DNA from: Lentisphaerota bacterium
GTDB taxonomy: Bacteria; Verrucomicrobiota; Kiritimatiellia; RFP12; JAAYLN01
NCBI GenBank assembly: GCA_012521875.1
Contig: JAAYLN010000252.1
Coordinates: forward strand, 1-39,553
Length of the DNA: 39,553 bases
Direction of reading: 5' to 3'
Within the stretch, counting starts at the first letter, position 1. Each line of letters opens with the position of its first letter. A program made the position numbers and the translations under genes. Shown here piece by piece: positions 1-7,722 of the stretch. The notes under the pieces are model-generated. The model worked only from the letters and a program-made list of their open reading frames with translations. It was not told the origin of the DNA and made no database searches.

Positions 1-1
1 C

Positions 2-1798
2 TGGTACCGCGTGCGCCTCAACGCGGCCGGGGAGATCGAGAGCATCTTCGACAAGGAACTGGCACGCGAGCTTCTGGCCGCCCCGGCCAACCGCCTGATC
101 TACTCGCGCGACGGCAACGAGACCTTCGAGGGCGGGGAGGCACTTGATGCAACCATCACACGGCGCGTCGCGTTGCGCGGCGACGAGCGTGCTGTCCATG
201 TCGAGACACTCATCGAGAACCCGCGCGACCTCTGGCATCCCGAACAGATATCCGACCGCTTCGGCTACCTTGCCTTCCCCTTCGACGTGCCGGACTTCAC
301 CTTTGCCGCGCAACTCTGCGGGCCGGTGATCGACCCGCATGCCGACATCGCGGGGGTGTCGTCGGACGCCTTTGTCGCCGTCCGCGACTGGTGCGCGGCG
401 GATGGCGACGGCTGGGGCGTGGGGCTTGTCATGCACGACTCCGCACTGACAGAGTTCGGCGGAATCGCGCGCGACATCCAGGGGCGGACGGGGCGGGCTC
501 TCTCATCCGCCATCTACCCCTGCCTCTTCAACAACGCCAAGGCCTTCGCGGAGGTGCCCGGCGCACGGGAATTGCGCCTCTGCTACCGCTATGCCATCAC
601 CTCGTACCGCGGAACCTGGCGCGAGGCCGGTGTGCCCGCCCTCGCCGCACGCTGGATCGAGCCCGGGATGGAACGCGTACGCTCCCGCTTCCGCCTGAAC
701 GCGCCCAACGTCTCGCTCATCGCCTTCCGCCGTGCCGATAATGGCCGCGCCAACGAGGCCATCCTGCGCGAGACGCATGGACGCGAGGTGCGCGTGTGTG
801 TCGCGACTGACCTCTTCCCCGGCGAAACGCCGACGGCACACCTCACCCCGTGGAGTACAGTGACCGTCGCCTTCACCGGCAACGCGGCACAGGTCAGGGA
901 GGCCGCCGGCGAAAAGGGGCCGACAACGCGGCTCTCCCCCATGCTGGTCTTGGGAGCGCTTATCGCGGGTGCCATAGACATCATGCTCTACCTGCGGCTG
1001 CCCGATCCGCCCAACACCACCGTGCGCGACAGCAATCTCTGGCGCAACCTGATCGAGCCGGCACGCAACCCGCTCTTCAAGCGCTTCATCACCTACGCCT
1101 GCTTCTGGTCGATCGCGCTGCAGTTCGGCTCCACCTTCCTTGTCGTCTACAGTCTCAAGATCCTCAAGCTTCCACCCTATCTGGTGATGCTCTACTGGTC
1201 GCTGCAGGGGATCGGCAGCGCGATCGCGTCGGGCTTCTGGGGCAAGATGGCCGACCGCTTCGGCCACAAGCCGGTGCTCCGGCTCTGCGTGGGCTTCAAG
1301 CCGGTGCTATTTATCGGCTACCTGCTGGCGACGCCGTCCAACATGTACTGGCTGATCCCGCTGCTGCTGTTTCCCGACGGACTGGCCAACGCCGGCTACG
1401 AGTTGGCGAACCAGGGGTATCTGCTGACCATGTCGCCGCAACGCAACCGCTCGATGTTCATCGCCGCCCAGACGGGGTTGTCGGGTATCTGCGGCGGCCT
1501 GAGCGTGATTGTCAGCGGGGCGCTGCTCCAGAAGCTGGATGGCTTCTCATTCGACTTCGCGGGCCGCACGTGGATCAACTACCACATCATCTTCGCCATC
1601 TGCGCGCTCCTGCGCATGTCCACGCAGTTCTTCATATCCCGTATCCATGAGCCGGAAGCCGTCCACACACGGGTGCTGCTGCGCAACATGCTGGACGAGT
1701 CGCCGCTACGCGCGCTCCAGTTCCCGGTGGGACTGTTCCGCCGCTTGAATCCCTTCGCGGGAGAGGACGAGGATCATGATGCGGCGGCAGGGAGATGA
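2..1798 (+). CDS. GH38 alpha-mannosidase C-terminal region fused to C-terminal half of an MFS transporter (5' partial)
   Basis: The frame is open to the left window edge, so the true start lies upstream; residues are counted from the GTG at 11. Residues 1 to about 290 are beta-rich, and the opening RLNAAGEIESIFDKELAREL resembles the post-catalytic beta-sandwich of GH38 alpha-mannosidases. Residues about 311-545 are hydrophobic with about seven membrane segments, including a short loop GKMADRFGHKP typical of the MFS helix 8-9 region and the motif RNLIEPARNPLFKRF that opens the second half of many MFS proteins. Helices 1-5 of the transporter are absent. A hydrolase beta-sandwich joined to half a transporter makes little functional sense, so I infer an in-frame deletion between adjacent mannosidase and transporter genes, or an assembly misjoin, around 875-945. 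The stop is 3 nt from the stop of the convergent gltA. Confidence 0.7.
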   Translation, partial: WYRVRLNAAGEIESIFDKELARELLAAPANRLIYSRDGNETFEGGEALDATITRRVALRGDERAVHVETLIENPRDLWHPEQISDRFGYLAFPFDVPDFTFAAQLCGPVIDPHADIAGVSSDAFVAVRDWCAADGDGWGVGLVMHDSALTEFGGIARDIQGRTGRALSSAIYPCLFNNAKAFAEVPGARELRLCYRYAITSYRGTWREAGVPALAARWIEPGMERVRSRFRLNAPNVSLIAFRRADNGRANEAILRETHGREVRVCVATDLFPGETPTAHLTPWSTVTVAFTGNAAQVREAAGEKGPTTRLSPMLVLGALIAGAIDIMLYLRLPDPPNTTVRDSNLWRNLIEPARNPLFKRFITYACFWSIALQFGSTFLVVYSLKILKLPPYLVMLYWSLQGIGSAIASGFWGKMADRFGHKPVLRLCVGFKPVLFIGYLLATPSNMYWLIPLLLFPDGLANAGYELANQGYLLTMSPQRNRSMFIAAQTGLSGICGGLSVIVSGALLQKLDGFSFDFAGRTWINYHIIFAICALLRMSTQFFISRIHEPEAVHTRVLLRNMLDESPLRALQFPVGLFRRLNPFAGEDEDHDAAAGR

Positions 1799-1801
1799 TA
1801 A

Positions 1802-3160
1802 TCAGCGCGAGCGCGCCAGCGGCATGTGGGACGGCTCAGTGGTACACTGGCCGGGCTCGAGGTGGCGCAGGGTGGGCCCGACATAGACCTGGCGCGGGCG
1901 CTGCAGCTTGAAGCGCGGATCCTCGTGAGCCTCCTTCCAGTGGGCGATCCAACCGGGAAGGCGTCCCAGCGCGAACATGACGGTGAACATGTTCTTGGGA
2001 ATGCCCATGGCGCGCAGGATGATGCCGCTGTAGAAGTCGATGTTCGGATAGAGATTGCGGGAGATGAAAAACTCGTCCCGCAGCGCCAGATCCTCCATCT
2101 CGAGCGCGATATCCATGAGCGGATCCTGGATGTTCAGCGCCTTGAGGACGCGGTAGCAGGTCTCCTTGATGACCGTCGCGCGCGGGTCGTAGTGCTTGTA
2201 GACGCGGTGACCGAAGCCGTAGAGCAGATCCTTGCCCTTGGAGTTCTTGATCTGCTCGATGCGCTGCCGCGGCGTGATACCGCGCGCCATCATCTCCTCG
2301 AGCATCTCGATGGCCATCTGGTTGGCACCGCCGTGCAGCGGCCCCCAGAGCGCGCAGATGCCGGCCGCGACGGCGGCGTAGAGATTCACTCGCGCGCTGC
2401 CGACCAGCCGCACGGCGGCCGTAGAGCAGTTCTGCTCGTGGTCGGCATGCAGGATCAGGAGCACGCTGAGCGCCTGGACAACCACCGGATCAATCTCGTA
2501 CGGATGCACCGGCGAGTAGAACATCATGTTCAGGAAGTTGGCGCAATAGCTCAGATCGTGCCGCGGGTAGACAAAGGGCTCGCCGATCGACTTCTTGTAG
2601 GAGAAGGCCGCGATCGTGCGCAGTTTCGAGAGCAGGCGTGTCGCCGCGATGTTGATCGCCTCCTCGCCCTCATCGCCCCTGTGCTGCGAGAGTTCGGGGT
2701 AGAAGGCCGAGAGCGAGACCACCATGGCCGAGAGAATCGCCATCGGGTGGGCGCGGTCGGGAAAGCGGTAGAAGAAGTGGCGCATGTCCTCGTGGAACAT
2801 CGAGTGACGGTTCAGCAGCAGCGACCATTCCTCGCGCTCCTGCGCATCCGGCATCTTGCCGTTGATCAGCAGGTAGGCCACCTCGACAAAGCGCGACTTG
2901 GCGGCCAGTTCCTCGACCGGATAACCGCGGTAGCGCAGAATGCCCTTCTCGCCATCCAGATAGGTGATGGTGCTGGCGCAAGAGCCGGTGTTCTGGTAGC
3001 CGTAGTCAAGCGTCACGGCCCCGGACTGCTTGCGCAGGGTCGAGATATCGATGGCCTTCTCGCCTTCGCTGCCCTCGAAGACGGGCAGGGAGTAGTTCTT
3101 GTCCCCAAGGGCCAGGGTGGCGGTACCTTGGGGGGTCATGAGGGCACTGGGTTCTTTCAC
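1802..3160 (-). CDS. gltA: Citrate synthase
   Basis: Condenses acetyl-CoA with oxaloacetate to citrate, the entry step of the TCA cycle, in the cytoplasm. The 452-aa protein is close to the type II (E. coli GltA-like) length of about 430. The catalytic triad can be read: His276 in GPLHGGANQ, a second His at about 318 in GFGHRVYKHYDPRA, and Asp375 in NIDFYSG. The motif LHADHEQN at about 238 is also conserved. The GTG at 3160 overlaps the TGA of the upstream aminotransferase as GTGA, indicating translational coupling. An ATG at 3139 (MTPQGTATL) is an alternative start; neither has a convincing Shine-Dalgarno sequence. With the aminotransferase upstream, the operon sits at the oxaloacetate/2-oxoglutarate/amino acid branch point (inference). 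The 3' end converges on the GH38-MFS gene with a 3-nt gap and no room for a separate terminator. Confidence 0.96.
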   Translation of the reverse strand: MKEPSALMTPQGTATLALGDKNYSLPVFEGSEGEKAIDISTLRKQSGAVTLDYGYQNTGSCASTITYLDGEKGILRYRGYPVEELAAKSRFVEVAYLLINGKMPDAQEREEWSLLLNRHSMFHEDMRHFFYRFPDRAHPMAILSAMVVSLSAFYPELSQHRGDEGEEAINIAATRLLSKLRTIAAFSYKKSIGEPFVYPRHDLSYCANFLNMMFYSPVHPYEIDPVVVQALSVLLILHADHEQNCSTAAVRLVGSARVNLYAAVAAGICALWGPLHGGANQMAIEMLEEMMARGITPRQRIEQIKNSKGKDLLYGFGHRVYKHYDPRATVIKETCYRVLKALNIQDPLMDIALEMEDLALRDEFFISRNLYPNIDFYSGIILRAMGIPKNMFTVMFALGRLPGWIAHWKEAHEDPRFKLQRPRQVYVGPTLRHLEPGQCTTEPSHMPLARSR

Positions 3161-4461
3161 GGCTGGGACTTCAGGGTGCGGATCGCATCATGCAGGTTGG
3201 CAAACAGGGTGTCGAGGCTCGTCAGCGGCACACACGAGAAGGCAAGCCGCAGCAGCCCGCCAAGGACGATCGTCCCGGTCTGGTATTCGGCGAGCAGACG
3301 CTGCCGCACCGTCTCGGCCTCGACGCCAACGGGCTTCACGCACATGAAGTAGCCCGAGTTGAAGGGCATGGGCGTGAACGACTCCCGATATTCGGGGTGC
3401 TCGCGCAGGATATTGCGGATGCGCCTATAGCGCGCCTCCAGCGTGGCGAACTTGGCGGCCTTCTGCTCCGCGTACCCTGGGCATGTAAAGGCATGGGCAA
3501 GCAACTGCTGGCTGAGATTGCTGCCGCTGGAGATCGTCGCGCGCACGATGCCGGCGCTCTTGGCCTCGAGCGCCTTGTAGTGCACCGGCGTGCCACCCTT
3601 GATACCGTAGGTGACGAAGCCCACGCGCAGCCCCCACACGTAGTCCTCCTTGGTGGGGCCGTCGAGCTTTACCGCCAGTAGGTTCGGGTGCAGACTGGCC
3701 AGCAGGGTAAAGAGCGACTCGCGGAAGACGCCCTTCTCGTAGACCAGTCCGAAGTAGGCATCGTCCAGGATCACCACCAGCCGCTTGCCGGCCTCCGCCG
3801 CACGCAGCAGCACATCACGGATCTCCAGCGCCTCCTCATCGGTGGCCGTGTAGCCGGTCGGGTTGTTGGGGAAGTTGAGCAGGACCACCTTCTTGTCGCC
3901 CGCCGCCATCACGAGGCGCTCCAGCCCCCTGACGTTGAAGTGCTGCCCTTGGAAGGTCCTGAAGGTCCTGAGCCGCGCGCCGCAGCACTCCTCGAAGACC
4001 AGTTCATAGTTGTCCCAGTAAAGGTCGGGCAGGATAAGCCTCTCGCGCGGGTCGAGAAAGAGCTGGCCGGCCACAAAGAGCCCATGTGTCAGGGCATGCG
4101 TCACCACCGGCAGACTATGGATCTGCCCGGCCAGCGAGGGATTCTTGCGGCTCAGCATCGCGCTCCACTCCTCACGCAGCGTGGGAATACCGGCGCTCGG
4201 CGCATAGAGAAAGGCGGTCGACGGCAACCGGACCATCTCCTCGAGGCACTCCATGCAGAGCGGTGTGCCGTCCTCCTCGAAGGCCGTGCCGATCGTGGCG
4301 TTGATCTTCGACTGCCTGGCTTCCGCGCTCTGTCCAAGAATGCCCTTGGAGGGGAAAAAGGCGCGCAGTCCCTTGCGCGACAATAGCGCAGGGATGACAC
4401 TGCCTTCCGTGGCAAGATCGGCATTGAGCGCCCGGGCAAGCGGATGGATCGGTCTCGGCAT
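3157..4461 (-). CDS. PLP-dependent class I/II aminotransferase
   Basis: A fold type I PLP enzyme of 434 aa that moves an amino group between an amino acid and a 2-oxo acid in the cytoplasm; the substrate cannot be told from sequence. Visible hallmarks are NNPTG (199-203), the cofactor-binding D233/D234 and Y236 in ILDDAYFGL, the Schiff-base Lys271 in GPTKEDYVWGLR, and Arg279 just after it. The arrangement is like aromatic/aspartate aminotransferases, but a Lys followed by EDYVWGLRVGF is unlike classical AspC, so I keep it at family level. It is the first gene of a two-gene operon with gltA and overlaps it. A consensus-like promoter lies about 40-70 nt upstream of the ATG. Aspartate or glutamate-family transamination would match the gltA partnership, but that is inference. 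Confidence 0.88.
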   Translation of the reverse strand: MPRPIHPLARALNADLATEGSVIPALLSRKGLRAFFPSKGILGQSAEARQSKINATIGTAFEEDGTPLCMECLEEMVRLPSTAFLYAPSAGIPTLREEWSAMLSRKNPSLAGQIHSLPVVTHALTHGLFVAGQLFLDPRERLILPDLYWDNYELVFEECCGARLRTFRTFQGQHFNVRGLERLVMAAGDKKVVLLNFPNNPTGYTATDEEALEIRDVLLRAAEAGKRLVVILDDAYFGLVYEKGVFRESLFTLLASLHPNLLAVKLDGPTKEDYVWGLRVGFVTYGIKGGTPVHYKALEAKSAGIVRATISSGSNLSQQLLAHAFTCPGYAEQKAAKFATLEARYRRIRNILREHPEYRESFTPMPFNSGYFMCVKPVGVEAETVRQRLLAEYQTGTIVLGGLLRLAFSCVPLTSLDTLFANLHDAIRTLKSQP

Positions 4462-4502
4462 AAGCTATCAACACAAGTGGTTACAAAGTAAACAAACATG
4501 AT

Positions 4503-4531
4503 ATATTAGACTCTTTGTGCATCCAGGTCAA
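4503..4531 (-). promoter_or_regulatory. Predicted sigma70-type promoter of the aminotransferase-gltA operon
   Basis: On the minus strand the -35 box TTGACC (4531-4526) and the -10 box TAATAT (4508-4503) are separated by 17 nt. Transcription would begin near 4496, giving a leader of about 35 nt before the ATG at 4461. The -35 box overlaps by one base the first unit of an exact 17-nt tandem repeat lying just upstream. Confidence 0.55.
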
Positions 4532-4564
4532 TGCAAACGCGCGCGCAATGCAAACGCGCGCGCA
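4531..4564. repeat. Exact tandem duplication of a 17-nt GC-alternating unit
   Basis: The unit ATGCAAACGCGCGCGCA occurs at 4531-4547 and again, identically, at 4548-4564. It sits directly upstream of the -35 box of the aminotransferase promoter, between two divergent transcription units. The CG alternation could favour non-B DNA, or it could be an operator-like direct repeat; both are speculation. Confidence 0.85.
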
Positions 4565-4569
4565 ATCGC

Positions 4570-4635
4570 GTAATCGGCTAGTGACAGGGGGGGGCGGTGG
4601 GCACACCCCCTTGTCACTAGCCACTAGCCGATTAC
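4570..4635. repeat. Large imperfect palindrome in the divergent intergenic region
   Basis: The left arm (4570 to about 4591, beginning GTAATCGGCTAGTGACA and running into a G-tract) pairs with the right arm (about 4606-4635, a C-tract followed by TTGTCACTAG and ending CCGATTAC). The right arm carries a 7-nt internal duplication of CACTAGC. It cannot terminate either neighbour because both are transcribed away from it. A related fragment, TAATCGTCTAGTGACAAGGG, recurs at about 19984, so this is probably a dispersed element. Confidence 0.75.
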
Positions 4636-4714
4636 TTTTACTTTTGCTCCTTGCCGTGCTGTATGCCGCGTGGTAAGATAAGTGCGTTGATGCGGTGTTG
4701 TTTAGCTTGCCTCG

Positions 4715-4742
4715 TTTACCTGTACACGAAGGATAGCATAAT
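4715..4742 (+). promoter_or_regulatory. Possible promoter of the four-gene exported-protein cluster
   Basis: TTTACC (4715-4720) and CATAAT (4737-4742) are spaced by 16 nt, giving a start near 4750 and a leader of about 84 nt. The match is moderate and it is the best sigma70-like pair I found between the upstream palindrome and the ATG at 4834. Confidence 0.35.
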
Positions 4743-4833
4743 GCGCCTTTCCCCATCGCCTGTGGCCCACAGATGCCCCGCGGGAGTCCGGTTCTCCGTG
4801 GAGCACCTCACTCTTAACATTTGGAGTCCTGTG

Positions 4834-6573
4834 ATGCACCTTTTGAAGCGATGCCGAAGTATGCCGCCGCTGCTGGCGGGCCTGTGCTGCATGTTCCACG
4901 CCGCGGTCTCCGCCCAGGAGATGTCCCAGGAGATCCAGCTCGTGCGCGGCTGGAACGCCGTGTGCTTCAAGATCTCACCCGGCCTGCCGGCGGACGATCT
5001 CTTCGCCGATTGGCCTGTGGAGAGCGTGGGTGTCTATGACGCCGCCGCGTTCGCCCGCACCAGGCAGTTCGACGCGACGGGTTCGTCCGAGGGTCTGCCC
5101 AGCCGGGCGGTCGGCGTCTGGCACCGCCAGCTTCCGGGCGACTCGGAGGTCTTTGCAATCCCCGCCAACGCGGTGCTGCTGTGCTTCGCCACCGACTCCT
5201 TCGACACGATGATCTACGGCGCGCCGGAAGCGCTGCGCTATGCGTGGCATCCAACGGGTCCCGAGGCCGTCTATAACTACATCGGGTTCTCAGTCGCGCC
5301 GGGAGCCACACCGAGCCTGACGGCCTATTGCTCGGGCTTGAAGCTGGGCGCTCTGGGAGCCCAAGTCCTGTACGGCCAGAACCCGGAGGCGGTCGGGTTC
5401 GGCCCCGTCCCCCCCACCACACCCGTTGCCAATGGCATGGTGCTGGCCATGACGGCCGACAAGACCGTCGACTGGAGCGGGGTCTTCCACGTCTCGCCGC
5501 TGCACGGCGTGGCTTTCGGCAGCGAGGCGACACTGCAGCCGCTGACCATCCGCAACGATGCCGCCACGGTGCGGCGCGCGCGCATCTCCTATCTGCCCGG
5601 CGAGGCGGCCAACGCGGTGGACATCCCGCCCCGCTGCGACGTGCTCTACCGCGATGTCTCCGGCGGGGCGACCTACACCGACTGGCAGACGCTGTCGGCG
5701 CACATCGAGAAAAGCCTGCAGCCGGGGGAGGTCTGGAAACTGACGCTGGCGCTGAACCGGGAGCAATTCGCCGCCGTCGCGGCCGGGACACGTGTTGGCG
5801 GTCTGCTGCGCGTGGAGGACGTGGATGGCGGCTCGTTCTTCCGCACCACAGTCCCGCTGAGCGCCGTCTCCGACGGGGGCGCCGCCGGCGCGTCCGCCTG
5901 GCCCGCCGGCCTTTGGGTAGCCGATGTGAAACTCGACAAGGTGACGCAGGTGGTGAACCACTCCAAGCTGGTCGAGGCGATCCCTGCCGGTGGGAACATG
6001 ACGATGCGCCTGCCGCTGCATGTGGATCGTGAGGGTCGTATGCGCCTGCTCCAGCGCGTGGTGGTCGCCGGCGCCGCCAACGGTGATGGCACGATCGCGA
6101 CCGCGCTCTACGCCGGCCATGCGACCATTCCCGCCGAGGCGAACCAGTCGATGCGCATCAGCGCCGTCTGCCTGCCTGTCGACCAACCGGTCATCGCCGG
6201 CGAGGGGACCTTCGGCGCGGACGCCCGCTTCGGGTTCGCCGTGGGAGCCCACTCGGCCGCCAATCCGCTGCGCCATGCGCTCCACCCGCAACACGACGGA
6301 CTGGCGGCCGACTTCCAGACCCCGGCGCCTCTGGGCGACGACTTCGAGAACTACGTCTCCAAGGTCAAACCGGAGCTCTTCTCGATTGCCAACACGATCC
6401 ACTTGACCTGGGACGTCCTTCCCGCCGGCGCCGCCCCCTGGAGCCCGGAGGAGAAGTTGCAGGGGAAGCTCAGCTGGGACTTCGACGGCCTGCGCCGCGA
6501 AGGCACGCTGCGCGCCCAAGGCCGCTTCACCATGCGGCGCGTCAGCCCGCATCCTGCTGTTGAAGGATTATGA
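4834..6573 (+). CDS. Exported beta-rich protein, first gene of the four-gene cluster (gene A)
   Basis: I place the start at the ATG at 4834, because GGAG lies 7 nt upstream and the ATG opens a clear signal peptide (residues 1-27, ending HAAVSA-QE). The frame is open further upstream, but that part looks non-coding. The mature protein (579 aa in all) has no catalytic motif that I recognise. It starts with IQLVRGWNAVCFKISP and seems to consist of beta-domains. Around residues 359-410 is a module GLWVADVKLDKV followed by LPLHVDREGRMRLLQRVVV; I have the impression of similar modules in large secreted PVC proteins but could not search for them. Three genes for exported proteins follow in the same direction, so I infer a secreted or surface component that acts with them. 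No enzymatic role is assigned. Confidence 0.8.
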   Translation: MHLLKRCRSMPPLLAGLCCMFHAAVSAQEMSQEIQLVRGWNAVCFKISPGLPADDLFADWPVESVGVYDAAAFARTRQFDATGSSEGLPSRAVGVWHRQLPGDSEVFAIPANAVLLCFATDSFDTMIYGAPEALRYAWHPTGPEAVYNYIGFSVAPGATPSLTAYCSGLKLGALGAQVLYGQNPEAVGFGPVPPTTPVANGMVLAMTADKTVDWSGVFHVSPLHGVAFGSEATLQPLTIRNDAATVRRARISYLPGEAANAVDIPPRCDVLYRDVSGGATYTDWQTLSAHIEKSLQPGEVWKLTLALNREQFAAVAAGTRVGGLLRVEDVDGGSFFRTTVPLSAVSDGGAAGASAWPAGLWVADVKLDKVTQVVNHSKLVEAIPAGGNMTMRLPLHVDREGRMRLLQRVVVAGAANGDGTIATALYAGHATIPAEANQSMRISAVCLPVDQPVIAGEGTFGADARFGFAVGAHSAANPLRHALHPQHDGLAADFQTPAPLGDDFENYVSKVKPELFSIANTIHLTWDVLPAGAAPWSPEEKLQGKLSWDFDGLRREGTLRAQGRFTMRRVSPHPAVEGL

Positions 6574-6636
6574 GCAGCACCCTTCACCGACTCACGTAAC
6601 CGGATAGACTTCAACCCGCCAACCCCACACCACACC

Positions 6637-7710
6637 ATGAAAACCAGCAACATCACCGTCGCCATCCTCGTCGCTATGGCCCTCAGCGCCATCGTCGCGC
6701 GCGCGCAGTCCGCCGCCTTCGCGTACCAAGGTGCTCTGAAGGATCAGCTTGGGCAATCGCTGGTACAGCTCAACCAGACGGTGACCTTCAAGCTCTACAA
6801 GACACCCACCGGGGACGACTTCCTGTGGGGCCGCACCTATGCCGTGCTGCTCGACGCCAATGGCCTGTTCAACGTCGAGCTCTCCGACGCGGCGGGCAAC
6901 GCGGTGGAAGGCGCCTCGCAGCCGTCGCTCAAGGATGCCCTCGCCGACGCGGCGAACGACACCCTCTACATCGGGCTGACGGTCAACGGCATGGGTGGTG
7001 AGATCCTGCCGCGCCAGAAGCTGCTGCCTGTCCCGTATGCGGTCATGGCCGGCGATGTCCGCAACGCCGCCGCGGACTTGACCGTGGCGGGGCGCGTCAC
7101 GACCGCCAACGCCTCCGTCACCGGCGGACTCCATGTCGAGGGCACGGCCACGCTCAAGACGCTCACCGTGTCCGGAACCTCGGATCTGACCGGCAAGCTG
7201 ACGGCACGCGGCGGCATTGAGCTGACCGGTGGCGAGGCCACGATTGCCGGCAATCTCACGGTGAGCGGCCAGGTGGTCGGCAACCTGAACGTCAGCGGGA
7301 AGGTCAAGGAGAGGGGCAACGACCTGCTGCCCGCGGGCGTCATCGTCATGTGGTCGGGGGCCGTCAACAATATTCCTGCCGGCTGGGCGCTTTGCGACGG
7401 TGGATCCGGCCGCCCCGACCTGCGCGACCGCTTCATCGTCGGTGCCGGCAGAAATTACAGCGTGGGCGCCACCGGCGGCGAGGAGAAGCATGCGCTGACG
7501 GTCGCGGAGATGCCATCCCACTCCCACTCGACCACGTTCGCGACTGTCGGGTACACCTCGGGCTGGAACGGGTCTATGGAGGCGATGAGCGGCGAAGGGA
7601 AGGACAAGAACAACGGCAACAGAACCAAGACCACCACGGCCACCGGTAGCGGCGCGGCCCACGAGAACCGTCCGCCCTACTATGCCCTCTGCTACATCAT
7701 CAAGCTCTAG
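6637..7710 (+). CDS. Exported fibre-like protein with C-terminal phage tail-collar domain (gene B)
   Basis: A 357-aa protein with a signal peptide (1-23, ending VARAQS). Residues 24 to about 125 resemble an N-terminal domain seen in secreted PVC proteins (FAYQGALKDQ, then FKLYKTPTGDDFLWGRTY). Residues about 140-230 are short repeats with alternating V/T and G, such as LTVSGTSDLTG and NLTVSGQVVGNLNVSGKV, suggesting a beta-fibre. Residues about 232-357 match the phage tail-collar/tail-fibre tip pattern: PAGVIVMWSG, IPAGWALCDG, PDLRDRFIVGAG, EMPSHSHS, and the terminal ENRPPYYALCYIIKL. In phages such tips form knobs on trimeric fibres. Here there are no other phage genes and the protein has its own export signal, so a cell-surface or secreted adhesive fibre is likelier (inference). 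It starts 63 nt after gene A and ends 12 nt before the giant gene. No clear Shine-Dalgarno is visible. Confidence 0.87.
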   Translation: MKTSNITVAILVAMALSAIVARAQSAAFAYQGALKDQLGQSLVQLNQTVTFKLYKTPTGDDFLWGRTYAVLLDANGLFNVELSDAAGNAVEGASQPSLKDALADAANDTLYIGLTVNGMGGEILPRQKLLPVPYAVMAGDVRNAAADLTVAGRVTTANASVTGGLHVEGTATLKTLTVSGTSDLTGKLTARGGIELTGGEATIAGNLTVSGQVVGNLNVSGKVKERGNDLLPAGVIVMWSGAVNNIPAGWALCDGGSGRPDLRDRFIVGAGRNYSVGATGGEEKHALTVAEMPSHSHSTTFATVGYTSGWNGSMEAMSGEGKDKNNGNRTKTTTATGSGAAHENRPPYYALCYIIKL

Positions 7711-7722
7711 ACGGGGGTCGCC

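Noticed and set aside
1826-3352. 508-codon plus-strand frame opposite gltA
   Set aside because: gltA has its full catalytic triad. The opposite frame is low-complexity and crosses the operon junction.
4570-4635. Rho-independent terminator
   Set aside because: It lies between two divergently transcribed genes, so neither would end there, and the T-rich part is not directly after the stem.
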